A DNA stretch of 64,000 nucleotides from Cyanobacteria bacterium FACHB-502 (GTDB lineage Bacteria; Cyanobacteriota; Cyanobacteriia; Elainellales; Elainellaceae). The notes under the pieces are model-generated. The model made no database searches and had not been told where the DNA came from. It saw only the letters and a list, made by a program, of their open reading frames with translations. The translations under genes were made by a program, and so were the position numbers. Numbering within the stretch: the stretch's first letter is position 1; every line of letters begins with the position of its first letter. The DNA lies in contig JACJNZ010000052.1 of NCBI GenBank assembly GCA_014695325.1, positions 62,001-126,000 of the forward strand, given 5' to 3'. Positions 47,444-55,636 of this stretch are shown here, piece after piece.

Positions 47444-47938
47444 CTACCAGCCCCAGCTTCCCAATCCACCCTTAAACGGACCCACAATATCTTTAGTGAT
47501 CCAGCCGCCGTAAAAGTCTCCGGGCTGGGTTGTTACCTGCTCATCGTCTATAAAGCAGGCATCCATCCGACTGGGATAAAAAGCAACATAGTGCTGAATT
47601 CCCGCAAAAGACGGAGTAGGGTTGGCATAAAACCAGGCAGCATTCTCAGCCGTTCGATCGCCCACTTGAATCGTGTAGTACCCAGCTTGCCCCTTCCACT
47701 CACAGAAGGTCGATCGTCTTTCCTGCGTCAGGTACTCCATCTGAATATCTTCCGGGGGAATGTAGTACACAGGCGGATGGCTCGTTTCCAGGACGCGCTT
47801 TGCCCGATGGGTATCGGCGATCGTTACGCCGTTAAACACCACCTGAATATGCTTTGCCGAATCCTCTAGTCGCGGCGGACGGGGATAGTCCCACACCGAT
47901 TCTTGTCCGGGCTGAGGAATAATGCGATCGATGGTCAC
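47444..47938 (-). CDS. DUF427 protein
   Basis: 164 residues from GTG 47938. The DUF427 domain fills it: ESVWDYPRPPRLED, HIQVVFNGVTIADT, HPPVYYIPPEDI, FCEWKGQAGYYTI and AWFYANPTPSF. An upstream ATG (48070) would overlap the neighbouring gene by 100 bases and add residues unlike the family. The domain is a small beta barrel of unknown biochemical role, common in cyanobacteria. It follows the YdeI-like gene with a 31-base gap. Confidence 0.85.
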   Translation of the reverse strand: MTIDRIIPQPGQESVWDYPRPPRLEDSAKHIQVVFNGVTIADTHRAKRVLETSHPPVYYIPPEDIQMEYLTQERRSTFCEWKGQAGYYTIQVGDRTAENAAWFYANPTPSFAGIQHYVAFYPSRMDACFIDDEQVTTQPGDFYGGWITKDIVGPFKGGLGSWGW

Positions 47939-47969
47939 AGTGGCTCCGTTGTTTGCTTGATCTGCTGTA

Positions 47970-48569
47970 TCACTCCTTCGATCGTGCCAGAGGATTTCGA
48001 TTTTGGGCAGCCGCCTTGATAGTTTGCTGAATCCGATTCGATCGAGTTTCGGGACGCCTCGCGCTGCCAATCCACGACAGGATGTTCTTTTTGACTGAAT
48101 TGCTAAATGCCTGAAAATTCTGCTGCGCCGCTTGATCTACCACAAGTGCCTGCTCCAGATCGATTGGAATGACTAACGCCTCAATCTCATCGAGCGCATT
48201 CCAGGAGCCGTCTTGCTGAGCGGCAATGATTTTTGCCATGCCTGCTTCGGTCATCAAGCCCTGCTCGATCAAATTGGCGACGTATTGTTTATTCAGCTTT
48301 GACCAGACGCTTCCCGGTTTGCGCGGCGTGAAAATCTGACGATAGCGATCGTCGTCCAGCGTTTGCACTTTGCTGTCAATCCAGCCAAAACAAAGGGCTT
48401 CCTGCACGGCTTCAGGGTAGCGGATGCTCGGTTTGCCGCTTCCGACTTTGTAATAGAGAAGCCAGATGCCGATCGCCGTTTGATGATGTTCTGCTAACCA
48501 CTGCCGCCATGCCAGGCGATCGATCGCTTCAACGATTTCAAGTTGGTCTTCAAATCTTGTCTGCTTCAT
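47970..48569 (-). CDS. YdeI/OmpD-associated family protein
   Basis: 199 residues. The N-terminal YdeI-type domain is clear: LAEHHQTAIGIWLLYYKVGSGKPSI, YPEAVQEALCFGWIDSKVQTLDDDRYRQIFTPRKPGSVWSK. The C-terminal region (130-199) has the second helical YdeI part with FQAFSNSVKKNILSWIGSARRPETRSNRIQQTI. Family members are called bacteriocin-protection proteins; the biochemical function is not known. Middle gene of a three-gene run with the SpoIID-like gene (16 bases) and DUF427 (31 bases). Confidence 0.87.
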   Translation of the reverse strand: MKQTRFEDQLEIVEAIDRLAWRQWLAEHHQTAIGIWLLYYKVGSGKPSIRYPEAVQEALCFGWIDSKVQTLDDDRYRQIFTPRKPGSVWSKLNKQYVANLIEQGLMTEAGMAKIIAAQQDGSWNALDEIEALVIPIDLEQALVVDQAAQQNFQAFSNSVKKNILSWIGSARRPETRSNRIQQTIKAAAQNRNPLARSKE

Positions 48570-48585
48570 TGAGCTTCATTGGGCT

Positions 48586-49662
48586 TCATTGCTGATCCAT
48601 CAAAATCTGCCCGATGCCCGTGCCTGGATAGTAGCGGCTGAGAATTTGCTGGTGAGAATAGCCCTGTTCTGCCAAATCCAGCGCACCGAGCTGACTCATG
48701 CCCTTTCCCTGAAACGCTTCCATCACAATGTCATCCGATGCGGCATAAAGCGACTCCACCACGCCACCCCGATAGCTGACAAACTGACCGCTCGTTTCAT
48801 CAACTGCTTGACTCGTCCGGTCTGCCTCTCGCTCAATGCCACGATAAACCTGATAATATTCCGTTGCGCCTAGGTCAAACAGTCCGCTCATGGGCTTGTA
48901 ATAATAGGTCAACGCATAGGAGCGGGCGGCGATCGCCTGTGCCTTCAGAGCTTCCATGTCCCAGCTTGGTGAAACTTCACTGCCAACGACGCTGTGCAAA
49001 TACTGCCGCATATTCACCTGATTCACTGCCCACAGTTTGCCGCCATCCACGGCTAAGATGAGATGCCCGTGATAGGTGCGCTCATTGAGGGTAAACAGTC
49101 CATCGGGCGGCAGGGAAATCATTACAATTCCCGGAAACGCTTTGCCATTGATGCGGATGCCGTCTCCCCCAACTTCCACACTGTAGGATTGGTTCGCGGC
49201 AAAATGACCGATCGCCTGTCCTTCTGGATTTAGCGCATCGGTAGCAGTTGAAAAGCTTACCGTGAGTGCCGGAACTTTCTCTCCGATCGCCACTTTCATT
49301 TCGATAAAGGAATCAACGGGCGCAGAGGATTGAAGAAGTTCTTGTTTCGCTTTCTCGTTGAGGGCACGTTCTTCCGGGGTGAGAGCAGAAGGGTCAATGG
49401 GCTGAGGGGCTGGAGATGGGGATGGGGTAGATAGGGGGATGGGTGAGGGTGCAGGAGCGGGGAGACTGGAGGAGAGTTTACCGGGAATTTGATTGAGGGA
49501 GGTGGAGGCTTGGAGGGGAGTTGGAGATGATTTCGCAAAGGCAACGAGGGTCAGGGCAATGATTCCGCCGATTGTTAAGCTCGCCCCGATCAGATAGGGG
49601 GGCTGAGTGAAGCGTTTGAGCCGATCCTTGGTTTGGGTAACGGATGTTGGGTCGATCGTCAT
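48586..49662 (-). CDS. SpoIID/LytB-domain protein
   Basis: 358 residues. One N-terminal membrane helix (about 22-42), a Ser/Pro-rich linker (about 50-95), then a SpoIID domain (about 185-355) with MRQYLHSVVGSEVSPSWDMEALKAQAIAARSYAL and YYPGTGIGQI at the end. SpoIID proteins of sporulating bacteria are lytic transglycosylases; cyanobacterial members are presumed cell-wall factors. The section before the end (VESLYAASDDIVMEAFQGKGMSQLG) is shorter than usual in sporulation proteins. Likely exposed to the periplasm. Confidence 0.82.
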   Translation of the reverse strand: MTIDPTSVTQTKDRLKRFTQPPYLIGASLTIGGIIALTLVAFAKSSPTPLQASTSLNQIPGKLSSSLPAPAPSPIPLSTPSPSPAPQPIDPSALTPEERALNEKAKQELLQSSAPVDSFIEMKVAIGEKVPALTVSFSTATDALNPEGQAIGHFAANQSYSVEVGGDGIRINGKAFPGIVMISLPPDGLFTLNERTYHGHLILAVDGGKLWAVNQVNMRQYLHSVVGSEVSPSWDMEALKAQAIAARSYALTYYYKPMSGLFDLGATEYYQVYRGIEREADRTSQAVDETSGQFVSYRGGVVESLYAASDDIVMEAFQGKGMSQLGALDLAEQGYSHQQILSRYYPGTGIGQILMDQQ

Positions 49663-49830
49663 AATTTCTGTCTGGTCTGAGGAAATTGTGTCAGCACCAG
49701 TGGCTTTTAACCGCGTGATTTAAAGGGCTGCAAGCTGCTCTTGAGATTTCATGTCCCTGCTGGCAATGTGCAAAACCAAGTGCTTCTGCATCGAGAAAAT
49801 TTGCAATTGCCAAAACTTTCACCGAAGATT

Positions 49831-50190
49831 TTAAATCTGCTCTAGCACTGCAACCGTTCGATCGCTTTGCACATTCCCCGTATTCAGCGTGGCGGTAGGT
49901 TCAAACAGCAGCACATGAACTTCCTCAAGGGCAATCGGCAAATGCTCGACCCCTCTGGGAACGATGAAAAATTCGCCCTCATTCAGCATCACATCGCGAT
50001 TGCGCAGCCGCATCGTGAGCTGACCTTTCAGCACCAGGAAAAGCTCGTCCTCATGGTCGTGGTGATGCCAGACAAACTCCCCTTTGAGCTTGACCAGCCT
50101 CACCTGCTGCCCATTAAGTTCCCCGACAATTTTGGGACTCCAATAGTCTGTAAAGGAGCTGAGTTTTTCAGTCAAATTGACCTTTTCCAT
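49831..50190 (-). CDS. Cupin-domain protein
   Basis: 119 residues: a single cupin barrel. The two metal-binding motifs are visible: HHHDHEDELFLVLKGQL (His, His, Glu) and GEFFIVPRGVEHLPIA (His). Such single-domain proteins may be isomerases, dioxygenases or sugar-binding regulators, and nothing narrows it down. It starts 38 bases after the glgA stop on the same strand, so co-transcription is likely and a carbohydrate link is possible, though speculative. Confidence 0.85.
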   Translation of the reverse strand: MEKVNLTEKLSSFTDYWSPKIVGELNGQQVRLVKLKGEFVWHHHDHEDELFLVLKGQLTMRLRNRDVMLNEGEFFIVPRGVEHLPIALEEVHVLLFEPTATLNTGNVQSDRTVAVLEQI

Positions 50191-50228
50191 CGCTGCGGGT
50201 TCCCGATAAAGATCAAGCCCAGCCTAGC

Positions 50229-51704
50229 TTACTTGTGGCGAATCAGTTCATAAATTGCCAGGTAATCTTCGCCCGGATGGTTCCAGGAGAAGTCATAAGC
50301 CATGCCCTGAAGCTGAAGCTTCTCGAGCTCTTCAGGGTAGTATCGCCACAGCCCGATCGCCCGATCGATTGCGGACTCCAGTGCTGGATAGTCCATCTGG
50401 TAAAACACATAGCCGTTGCGCTCTTCGGGGGGATGGGTTTCGTCGTAATCGCGATCGAACACGGTGTTCACCAAGCCGCCTACCCCTCGGACGATCGGCA
50501 CGGTGCCGTACCTCAAGCCGATCATTTGCGTCAGTCCGCAGGGTTCAAAGTTGCTCGGCACGACGATAAAGTCGGCTCCGGCATAAATCAGGTGAGACAG
50601 TTCCTCGTTGAAGCCAAGTTCCAGATGAATGTCGGGGTTGTCGTTGAGGAAGCTTTTCTCGTGCTGGAAGTGGGCATTAATTCCGGCTTCGGTAGCTGAC
50701 CCCAGCAGCACAAACTGAGCATTCCGCAGCATCGCGTGATAAATGGCGTGGTGAACCAGATGCACGCCTTTTTGCTCATCGAGTCGTCCGATAAAGGCGA
50801 TCAGGGGCTTGTCTTCGTGCTGAAGCAGCAGCCGATCGCGCAGAGCTTTTTTGTTTTTTTGCTTGTCGGGCAGGGTTTCCGGCGTGAAGTGGTGAGGAAT
50901 AAAACGATCGACTTCGGGGTTCCACACATCGTAATCAATGCCGTTGAGAATGCCGCCAAACTTGCCTTCGTGCAGGTGAATGGTGTGTCCCAACCCGTAG
51001 CCAAATTCGCCGTAGTGAGCTTCCCAGGCGTGATGGGGGGAGACGGTATTTACGAAGTTGGAATAGACGATGCCGCCCTTCATGAAGTTGATCGCAAAGG
51101 GGTTGAAGTTGTCTTGCAGGCGATCGTACTGGAAGTAGTATTCGGGGCGGTTCAGTCCAGTTGCGGTAAGAACCTGTTCGCCGCCGTGTCCCTGGTGCTT
51201 AAAGTTGTGAATGGTGTAGCAAACGCGCTGAAACTCCAGTCCGTGATGCTTATAAATTTCATACAGCATAACGGGGACGAGTCCGGTCTGCCAGTCATGG
51301 CAGTGCAAAATGTCCGGTCGCTTGTTAGTAATCAGCAAAAACTCCAGCGCCGCCTTGCTGAAGAAGGCAAACCGCATGTTGTCGTCATCGCAGCCGTAAT
51401 AGGTGCGGCGATTAAAGAAAAAGTCTTCCGAGTGAGGATCGATAAAGAAGCAAAGCCGCCCCTGTACCCAGCCGCAAAAGACATCGCACTTGATACTCGC
51501 GCCGTACCAGGGCACGTTGAGATCCCGGTATGCCTCGTGCCAGCCCCAAATCTGGTCGTACCGCATACAGTCGTACTTAGGCAGGATGATCTCAACGGCA
51601 TGACCCCGAATCTCCAGCTCACGGCTCAGCCCGTACACCACATCGCCTAACCCGCCTGCTTTAATGACCGGGGCGCATTCCGAGGCAATTTGTACGATGT
51701 ACAT
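50229..51704 (-). CDS. glgA: Glycogen synthase
   Basis: GlgA extends alpha-1,4-glucan from ADP-glucose. 491 residues, GT5 family, standard length. ADP-glucose-binding KAGGLGDV (15-22), LHCHDWQTGLVP, the C-terminal GRLDEQKGVHL and the acid-base region SNFEPCGLTQMIGLRYG are intact. Cyanobacteria usually have two GlgA paralogues; this one lacks features that would let me name the copy. Upstream lies a 460-base gap. Confidence 0.95.
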   Translation of the reverse strand: MYIVQIASECAPVIKAGGLGDVVYGLSRELEIRGHAVEIILPKYDCMRYDQIWGWHEAYRDLNVPWYGASIKCDVFCGWVQGRLCFFIDPHSEDFFFNRRTYYGCDDDNMRFAFFSKAALEFLLITNKRPDILHCHDWQTGLVPVMLYEIYKHHGLEFQRVCYTIHNFKHQGHGGEQVLTATGLNRPEYYFQYDRLQDNFNPFAINFMKGGIVYSNFVNTVSPHHAWEAHYGEFGYGLGHTIHLHEGKFGGILNGIDYDVWNPEVDRFIPHHFTPETLPDKQKNKKALRDRLLLQHEDKPLIAFIGRLDEQKGVHLVHHAIYHAMLRNAQFVLLGSATEAGINAHFQHEKSFLNDNPDIHLELGFNEELSHLIYAGADFIVVPSNFEPCGLTQMIGLRYGTVPIVRGVGGLVNTVFDRDYDETHPPEERNGYVFYQMDYPALESAIDRAIGLWRYYPEELEKLQLQGMAYDFSWNHPGEDYLAIYELIRHK

Positions 51705-52168
51705 CCCTTTTCCTCACCAGGTAGAAATAACTTGGTAATAACTTAACAAAAATATATTTATACGTTTTTGGTAGGCAAGCAACCTGAGAGGGAGTTTAAT
51801 TCCAAGAAAGGGGGTGAAAACTTCCAGAGCGTTGATGTCCCCCAAATTCCTCAACTTTAGGAGACCTTGCAATCTGCGAATAGGCAAGATTCTTCCCAAA
51901 ATTAGGTAGCCAGAGAGCTATTCAGGTTACGAATCTCTCCAAACATTCCCTTAAAGCTTTGTGGCGTGGCAGCTTGCAGGTGAGAGAGTAGCATGAGCTA
52001 TAAAGACTTTGAATCAAACCATAACTTTGAAGTAATCATCAAGAGCAGCACAAAGCTAGAACAAGTTTTAACAGGGGTGCGTCAATGGGAAGCAGTTCTC
52101 CGTGGGGGGTAATTGTCTCTCAGGAAACCAATCTGTATCGCCTTTATCCTCCAATCCCCTGAGTTCTT
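51705..52168. other. Intergenic region between glgA and the membrane protein
   Basis: About 460 bases, A/T-rich, with one supported small frame at 51993-52112. The remainder has no recognised motif. Confidence 0.4.
51993..52112 (+). CDS. Candidate small protein, 39 residues
   Basis: ATG at 51993 to TAA at 52110-52112. The protein starts MSYKDFESNHNFEVIIKS and ends QWEAVLRGG. It is hydrophilic with no membrane helix. The purine-rich GGTGAGAGAG (51979-51988) precedes the ATG by four bases. The codon choice looks natural, but a frame this short can be chance. I know no family. It lies 56 bases before the next gene on the same strand, so it could be a leader peptide of that gene. Confidence 0.35.
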   Translation: MSYKDFESNHNFEVIIKSSTKLEQVLTGVRQWEAVLRGG

Positions 52169-53197
52169 ATGCGTCAATCCCGATTTGCGCTCTATTTTTC
52201 CATCGGATTATTTTTGGTTACGCTTTGTACGATCGTCTTGCTAATGGTTGAGGTTGCCCCAGCACGATCGAATGCGCCGTTCATGGGAATCATGATCGAT
52301 CCGGGTTCTTCAGCTCCGATAGTGCATCTGCCGAATCGTCTTTTCAACTGCACAGATGAAAACCAGCAATTTCGCTGTCAGGCATCCTTAAAAGAGCAGC
52401 CCCTCCAGATCACGTTTGACCAAGGCAAAGACTATATTTACTTTCTGCAAAACTGCCGTGCGACCTATGCAGGTCAGGCAACAAACTGTCAGGCAGCGCA
52501 AGGCGGCAATATGACCCAGCGTGGCGTTCTATCTTATTATTCGCTCACCACCAATCTGGGACTGACAGTTCCTGAACTTAAGGCTCTCCAGCGACAATAC
52601 TGGCTGACTAACCTGGTGGGCACTAGCGCAGAAGGCTTTATCTGGATCGGGGGCTGGGCGATCGCAGCGATCGGGGCGGCACTTGCGATCGGGTTGAACT
52701 GGCTGGAGGATAACCTCCTCACTCGCAGTTTCACCAGCCTGAGCAGTGGCTTTGGTCTGGCTTTGTTGACCTGGTTTGTGCTTGCCAGAATTCCTTACAC
52801 AACGCTGGCGCAGTACGGCATTAACGAATCGACTTGGCGTTTTGTGCTTCCCATCATCACAATCGCGGCTGGCACGCTGGGGTCAATTCTGACAGGTTTT
52901 TATGTGAGTCGGCGCACCCGCCCAGCCCTGAAAGCAGTGACAAGTTTGCTGATGGGATTTGCCACTGCATTTCTCTCCTGGTTCTTTTTCCCAATCGTTC
53001 TTTCAGTCATTCCGGAAGGCTGGTGGCTGAGGATTCCCTTAACCGTGATGTTTGGAACAGCTACAACTATTCTGCTGCTGAAAGACACAGGGCGATCGAT
53101 CAAGTTCTTTTCCTGTAGCGTCAGTGCGCTAGGAGCGTTTGTGATGCTGCTGACGCTGATTACTCACCTTGGGCTAATTCTGGGATTTGCAGATTAG
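52169..53197 (+). CDS. Membrane protein with an extracytoplasmic Cys-rich domain
   Basis: 342 residues. An N-terminal signal or anchor helix (8-30) is followed by an extracytoplasmic domain (about 35-150) with four cysteines (FNCTDENQQFRC, NCRATYAGQATNC) that could form two disulphides. Six further membrane helices fill residues 160-340. I do not recognise the family. The next gene, marR, starts 51 bases later, and its promoter is in that gap. It might be a sensor or a transporter subunit, but there is no evidence for either. Confidence 0.7.
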   Translation: MRQSRFALYFSIGLFLVTLCTIVLLMVEVAPARSNAPFMGIMIDPGSSAPIVHLPNRLFNCTDENQQFRCQASLKEQPLQITFDQGKDYIYFLQNCRATYAGQATNCQAAQGGNMTQRGVLSYYSLTTNLGLTVPELKALQRQYWLTNLVGTSAEGFIWIGGWAIAAIGAALAIGLNWLEDNLLTRSFTSLSSGFGLALLTWFVLARIPYTTLAQYGINESTWRFVLPIITIAAGTLGSILTGFYVSRRTRPALKAVTSLLMGFATAFLSWFFFPIVLSVIPEGWWLRIPLTVMFGTATTILLLKDTGRSIKFFSCSVSALGAFVMLLTLITHLGLILGFAD

Positions 53198-53208
53198 TGG
53201 ATTGCCTG

Positions 53209-53227
53209 AACTCATATAATTTGAGTT
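53209..53227 (+). promoter_or_regulatory. Palindromic operator over the marR -10 box
   Basis: AACTCA-TATAATT-TGAGTT is a perfect 6-base inverted repeat (53209-53214 and 53222-53227) that encloses a consensus TATAAT -10 box (53215-53220), 20 bases before the marR ATG. Autorepression by MarR proteins at such sites is common. A matching -35 box is not obvious. Confidence 0.6.
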
Positions 53228-53247
53228 AGAACTATTCTGCTGCCGCC

Positions 53248-53703
53248 ATGACCGATTCTCCTCATCCCACAACTCAATATTCCTATCTGCCTGTTCTGAG
53301 AGAGCTTGTTCGCACTTATCAGGCTTTCTCTTCGATTGATGAGGCACAAATTCGCACCTATGGGTTGACGGCAAGCCAGTTTGACGTGATTGCTACCTTA
53401 GGCAACACAGACGGCATGACGATGAGCGATCTGGCAGAAAAAACGCTGGTCACAAAAGGAACGCTGACCGGAATTGTCGATCGTTTGGAAGCAAAGCAAT
53501 TAGTACGGCGAGAAGTCCCGGAAGGCGATCGTCGCTGCTTTAAAGTCGTGCTGACAGCGGCAGGAGAAGCCCTGTTCCACGACATCTTTCCAAACCACAT
53601 GGCGTTTCTTCAGGAGCGATTCGATCGTCTAGAAACCTCGGAATTAGAGCTATTGCGGGTTTTGTTGGGGCGTGTGCGATCGGCATTTACAGAGCGATCT
53701 TAA
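53248..53703 (+). CDS. MarR-family transcription regulator
   Basis: 151 residues, standard MarR length. A winged helix-turn-helix sits at about 45-110: LTASQFDVIATLGNTDGMTMSDLAEKTLVTKGTLTGIVDRLEAKQLVRR, with the wing EVPEGDRRCFKVVLT. The flanking helices form the dimer. There is a single Cys (DRRCFK), so a two-cysteine redox switch is not evident. The palindrome over its own -10 box suggests autoregulation; the CDGSH gene 128 bases downstream has a palindrome over its -35 box and is the likely target. Confidence 0.92.
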   Translation: MTDSPHPTTQYSYLPVLRELVRTYQAFSSIDEAQIRTYGLTASQFDVIATLGNTDGMTMSDLAEKTLVTKGTLTGIVDRLEAKQLVRREVPEGDRRCFKVVLTAAGEALFHDIFPNHMAFLQERFDRLETSELELLRVLLGRVRSAFTERS

Positions 53704-53734
53704 GCCTGGATAAGCAGTATTCTTTGAACAAGAT

Positions 53735-53767
53735 AGTTTGACACCAAACTAATTCATGCTAGATTAG
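53735..53767 (+). promoter_or_regulatory. CDGSH-gene promoter with palindromes
   Basis: TTGACA (53738-53743), a 16-base spacer and TAGATT (53760-53765) make a good sigma-70 promoter. AGTTTG-ACAC-CAAACT (53735-53750) is a perfect inverted repeat over the -35 box, and CTAAT-N9-ATTAG (53749-53767) overlaps the -10. These are candidate MarR operators. Confidence 0.6.
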
Positions 53768-53831
53768 CTTTAGTAGAAAGTACGAGTTCAAACTTTTTGG
53801 CTTTAAACAATTAATTTTAAGGAGAACTCCG

Positions 53832-54020
53832 ATGCCTGAACTGCCTCTAACCCTGCAACTTGATGCAGGAACCTACTGGCTCTGCACCTGCGGTAAGTCC
53901 GAAAACTTTCCCTATTGCAATGGCGCACACAAAGGCTCTGGCTTTACACCAAAGCAGTTTGAGCTGACCGCACCTGCCACCGTTGAAATTACGGCTCCGG
54001 GCGAGGCGATCGTTCGCTAA
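53832..54020 (+). CDS. CDGSH iron-sulfur protein
   Basis: 62 residues with one CDGSH-type motif: ligands Cys18, Cys20, Cys29 and His33 (CTCGKSENFPYCNGAH), which bind a 2Fe-2S cluster that is redox- and pH-sensitive. The canonical Asp is Asn in YCNGAH. GGAG lies nine bases before the ATG. Small bacterial members are electron carriers or cluster donors. It lies between marR and ndh-2, both on the plus strand, and may belong with them to a redox-stress unit. Confidence 0.92.
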   Translation: MPELPLTLQLDAGTYWLCTCGKSENFPYCNGAHKGSGFTPKQFELTAPATVEITAPGEAIVR

Positions 54021-54167
54021 AAGTCGCGCCTTTGCAAAGCACAATTCGATCGTCCCAAAATCGTCCCAATGAGGAATCTGCTTCCCCTGCGGCTGGGTTT
54101 TTGGCAGGGTTTCGGTTCAAAATGAAAGTAGCCTGTCTCAAATCCAGCCATTTCTGAGGAATTTGCC

Positions 54168-55562
54168 GTGAGTGCCAGAGGCTATCGCAGCGCAGGTGAT
54201 TCGGTGCGTGACCCGGTAGGTAATCCAGTTGTGATCGTGGGTGCGGGATTTGGCGGCATTCAGGCAGCACGCACTCTTGCCCGGCAGGGAGTTTCAGTTC
54301 TGCTGATCGATCGCCAGCCTTATCACCTTTTCACGCCGTTTCTGCATCAGGTGGCAATGGCAGAGCTAGAGCCAGATCAGGTGGGAATTCCGATTCGGCG
54401 ACTGCTGCGATCGTCCCCCAAGGTTCAGTTTCTCCAAGCCGACGTGCAGGCAATTCGCTGGGACAAACAGAGGCTTGAAACCTCAGCAGGACAGGTTTCT
54501 TTTGAGTATCTGGTTCTGGCAACGGGCAGTTTCACTCATGCAGAAGTTCCCGGAGCAGCACAGCACACGCTGCCGCTCAAAACTCTGCCTCAGGCGATCG
54601 AGCTTCGTAATCACATTTTGTCTCGTGTTGAACAGGCCGTGAATGAGCCTGATCCGGCGCATCAGCAGCGGTTACTCACGTTTGCCGTGATTGGAGGCGG
54701 CTCAACGGGTGTCGAAGTTGCCGGATCGCTTGCCGAGTGGATTCAGGAGGGGCTGAGCAAAGACTATTCTATGCTCGATCGATCGCCCCTCAAGGGGAAG
54801 GGCTTCGCATCGCAGTTTCGGTTAATGGTGCTGCATTCAGGCGATCGGCTCCTGGAAACAATGGCTCCTCGGCTTAGCCGCTATACCGAACGACAGCTTA
54901 AACGGCTCGGGGTAGAAGTGTGGCTGCATAGCAGGGTGACTCAGGTTAAGGCAGGTCGAATCACGGTTCAGACGGGCAATCTTCAGACGGACGATCTTCA
55001 GACAGGCGATCACGTGAATTTGATTGAGGCAGAAACGATCGTCTGGGCGGGCGGCATACAGGTGAAAGTGCCGGAGTTGTGGCGGCTTCCCACCGCACCC
55101 AGCGGCAGAGCAGCTACGTTAGCCTCGCTAAATTTGCCAGAGCACCCCAAAGTGTACGCGATCGGCGATCTGGCAGAAGTGGGCTGGAATGACCAGGCGT
55201 TACCCATGCTGGCTCCCACTGCTGATGCTCAAGGCAAAGCCGTTGCCCAAAACATTCTGCGCCAAATGCAGGGACAGCCTCCGCTTCCCTATCGGCACAA
55301 CGATCGCGGCACAATGGCAATTTTGAGCCGATTTCGGGCAGTGGTGCAGCGCGGCAAGTTCACCATGACCGGATTTCCCGCCTGGCTGCTGTGGCTTGGC
55401 TTTCACTGGTTTATTCTTCCCGGCATGCGCCAGCGCATTCTTGTTTTAATTCACTGGATGTCCAATCATTTGCGGCATGATCGCATTCCGGCTGCTGTTC
55501 TTCGCTCTTCGCTTCAGGATTCCTCAACGCAAAACAAAACTTATTCCGCTCGTTCTCGATAA
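54168..55562 (+). CDS. Type II NAD(P)H dehydrogenase
   Basis: 464 residues with two dinucleotide-binding folds: VIVGAGFGGIQAARTLARQG at about 18-37 (FAD) and FAVIGGGSTGVEVAGSLAEW at about 170 (NAD). YAIGDLAE near 325 completes FAD binding. The C-terminal 60 residues have an amphipathic or membrane-associated stretch (FPAWLLWLGFHWFILPGM). GTG start at 54168 with TGAGGA before it. NDH-2 passes electrons to plastoquinone without pumping protons, and in cyanobacteria is thought to sense redox state. Upstream gene is CDGSH. Confidence 0.92.
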   Translation: MSARGYRSAGDSVRDPVGNPVVIVGAGFGGIQAARTLARQGVSVLLIDRQPYHLFTPFLHQVAMAELEPDQVGIPIRRLLRSSPKVQFLQADVQAIRWDKQRLETSAGQVSFEYLVLATGSFTHAEVPGAAQHTLPLKTLPQAIELRNHILSRVEQAVNEPDPAHQQRLLTFAVIGGGSTGVEVAGSLAEWIQEGLSKDYSMLDRSPLKGKGFASQFRLMVLHSGDRLLETMAPRLSRYTERQLKRLGVEVWLHSRVTQVKAGRITVQTGNLQTDDLQTGDHVNLIEAETIVWAGGIQVKVPELWRLPTAPSGRAATLASLNLPEHPKVYAIGDLAEVGWNDQALPMLAPTADAQGKAVAQNILRQMQGQPPLPYRHNDRGTMAILSRFRAVVQRGKFTMTGFPAWLLWLGFHWFILPGMRQRILVLIHWMSNHLRHDRIPAAVLRSSLQDSSTQNKTYSARSR

Positions 55563-55636
55563 CGTTCTTTGTAATGTTCACGCTTTGTAATGTTCACGGT
55601 TCTGCCCTTCATCCGAGTTTGGTACAGGATTTTGAT

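Noticed and set aside
50736-51650. 304-codon plus-strand frame opposite glgA
   Set aside because: Antisense to conserved glycogen synthase motifs.
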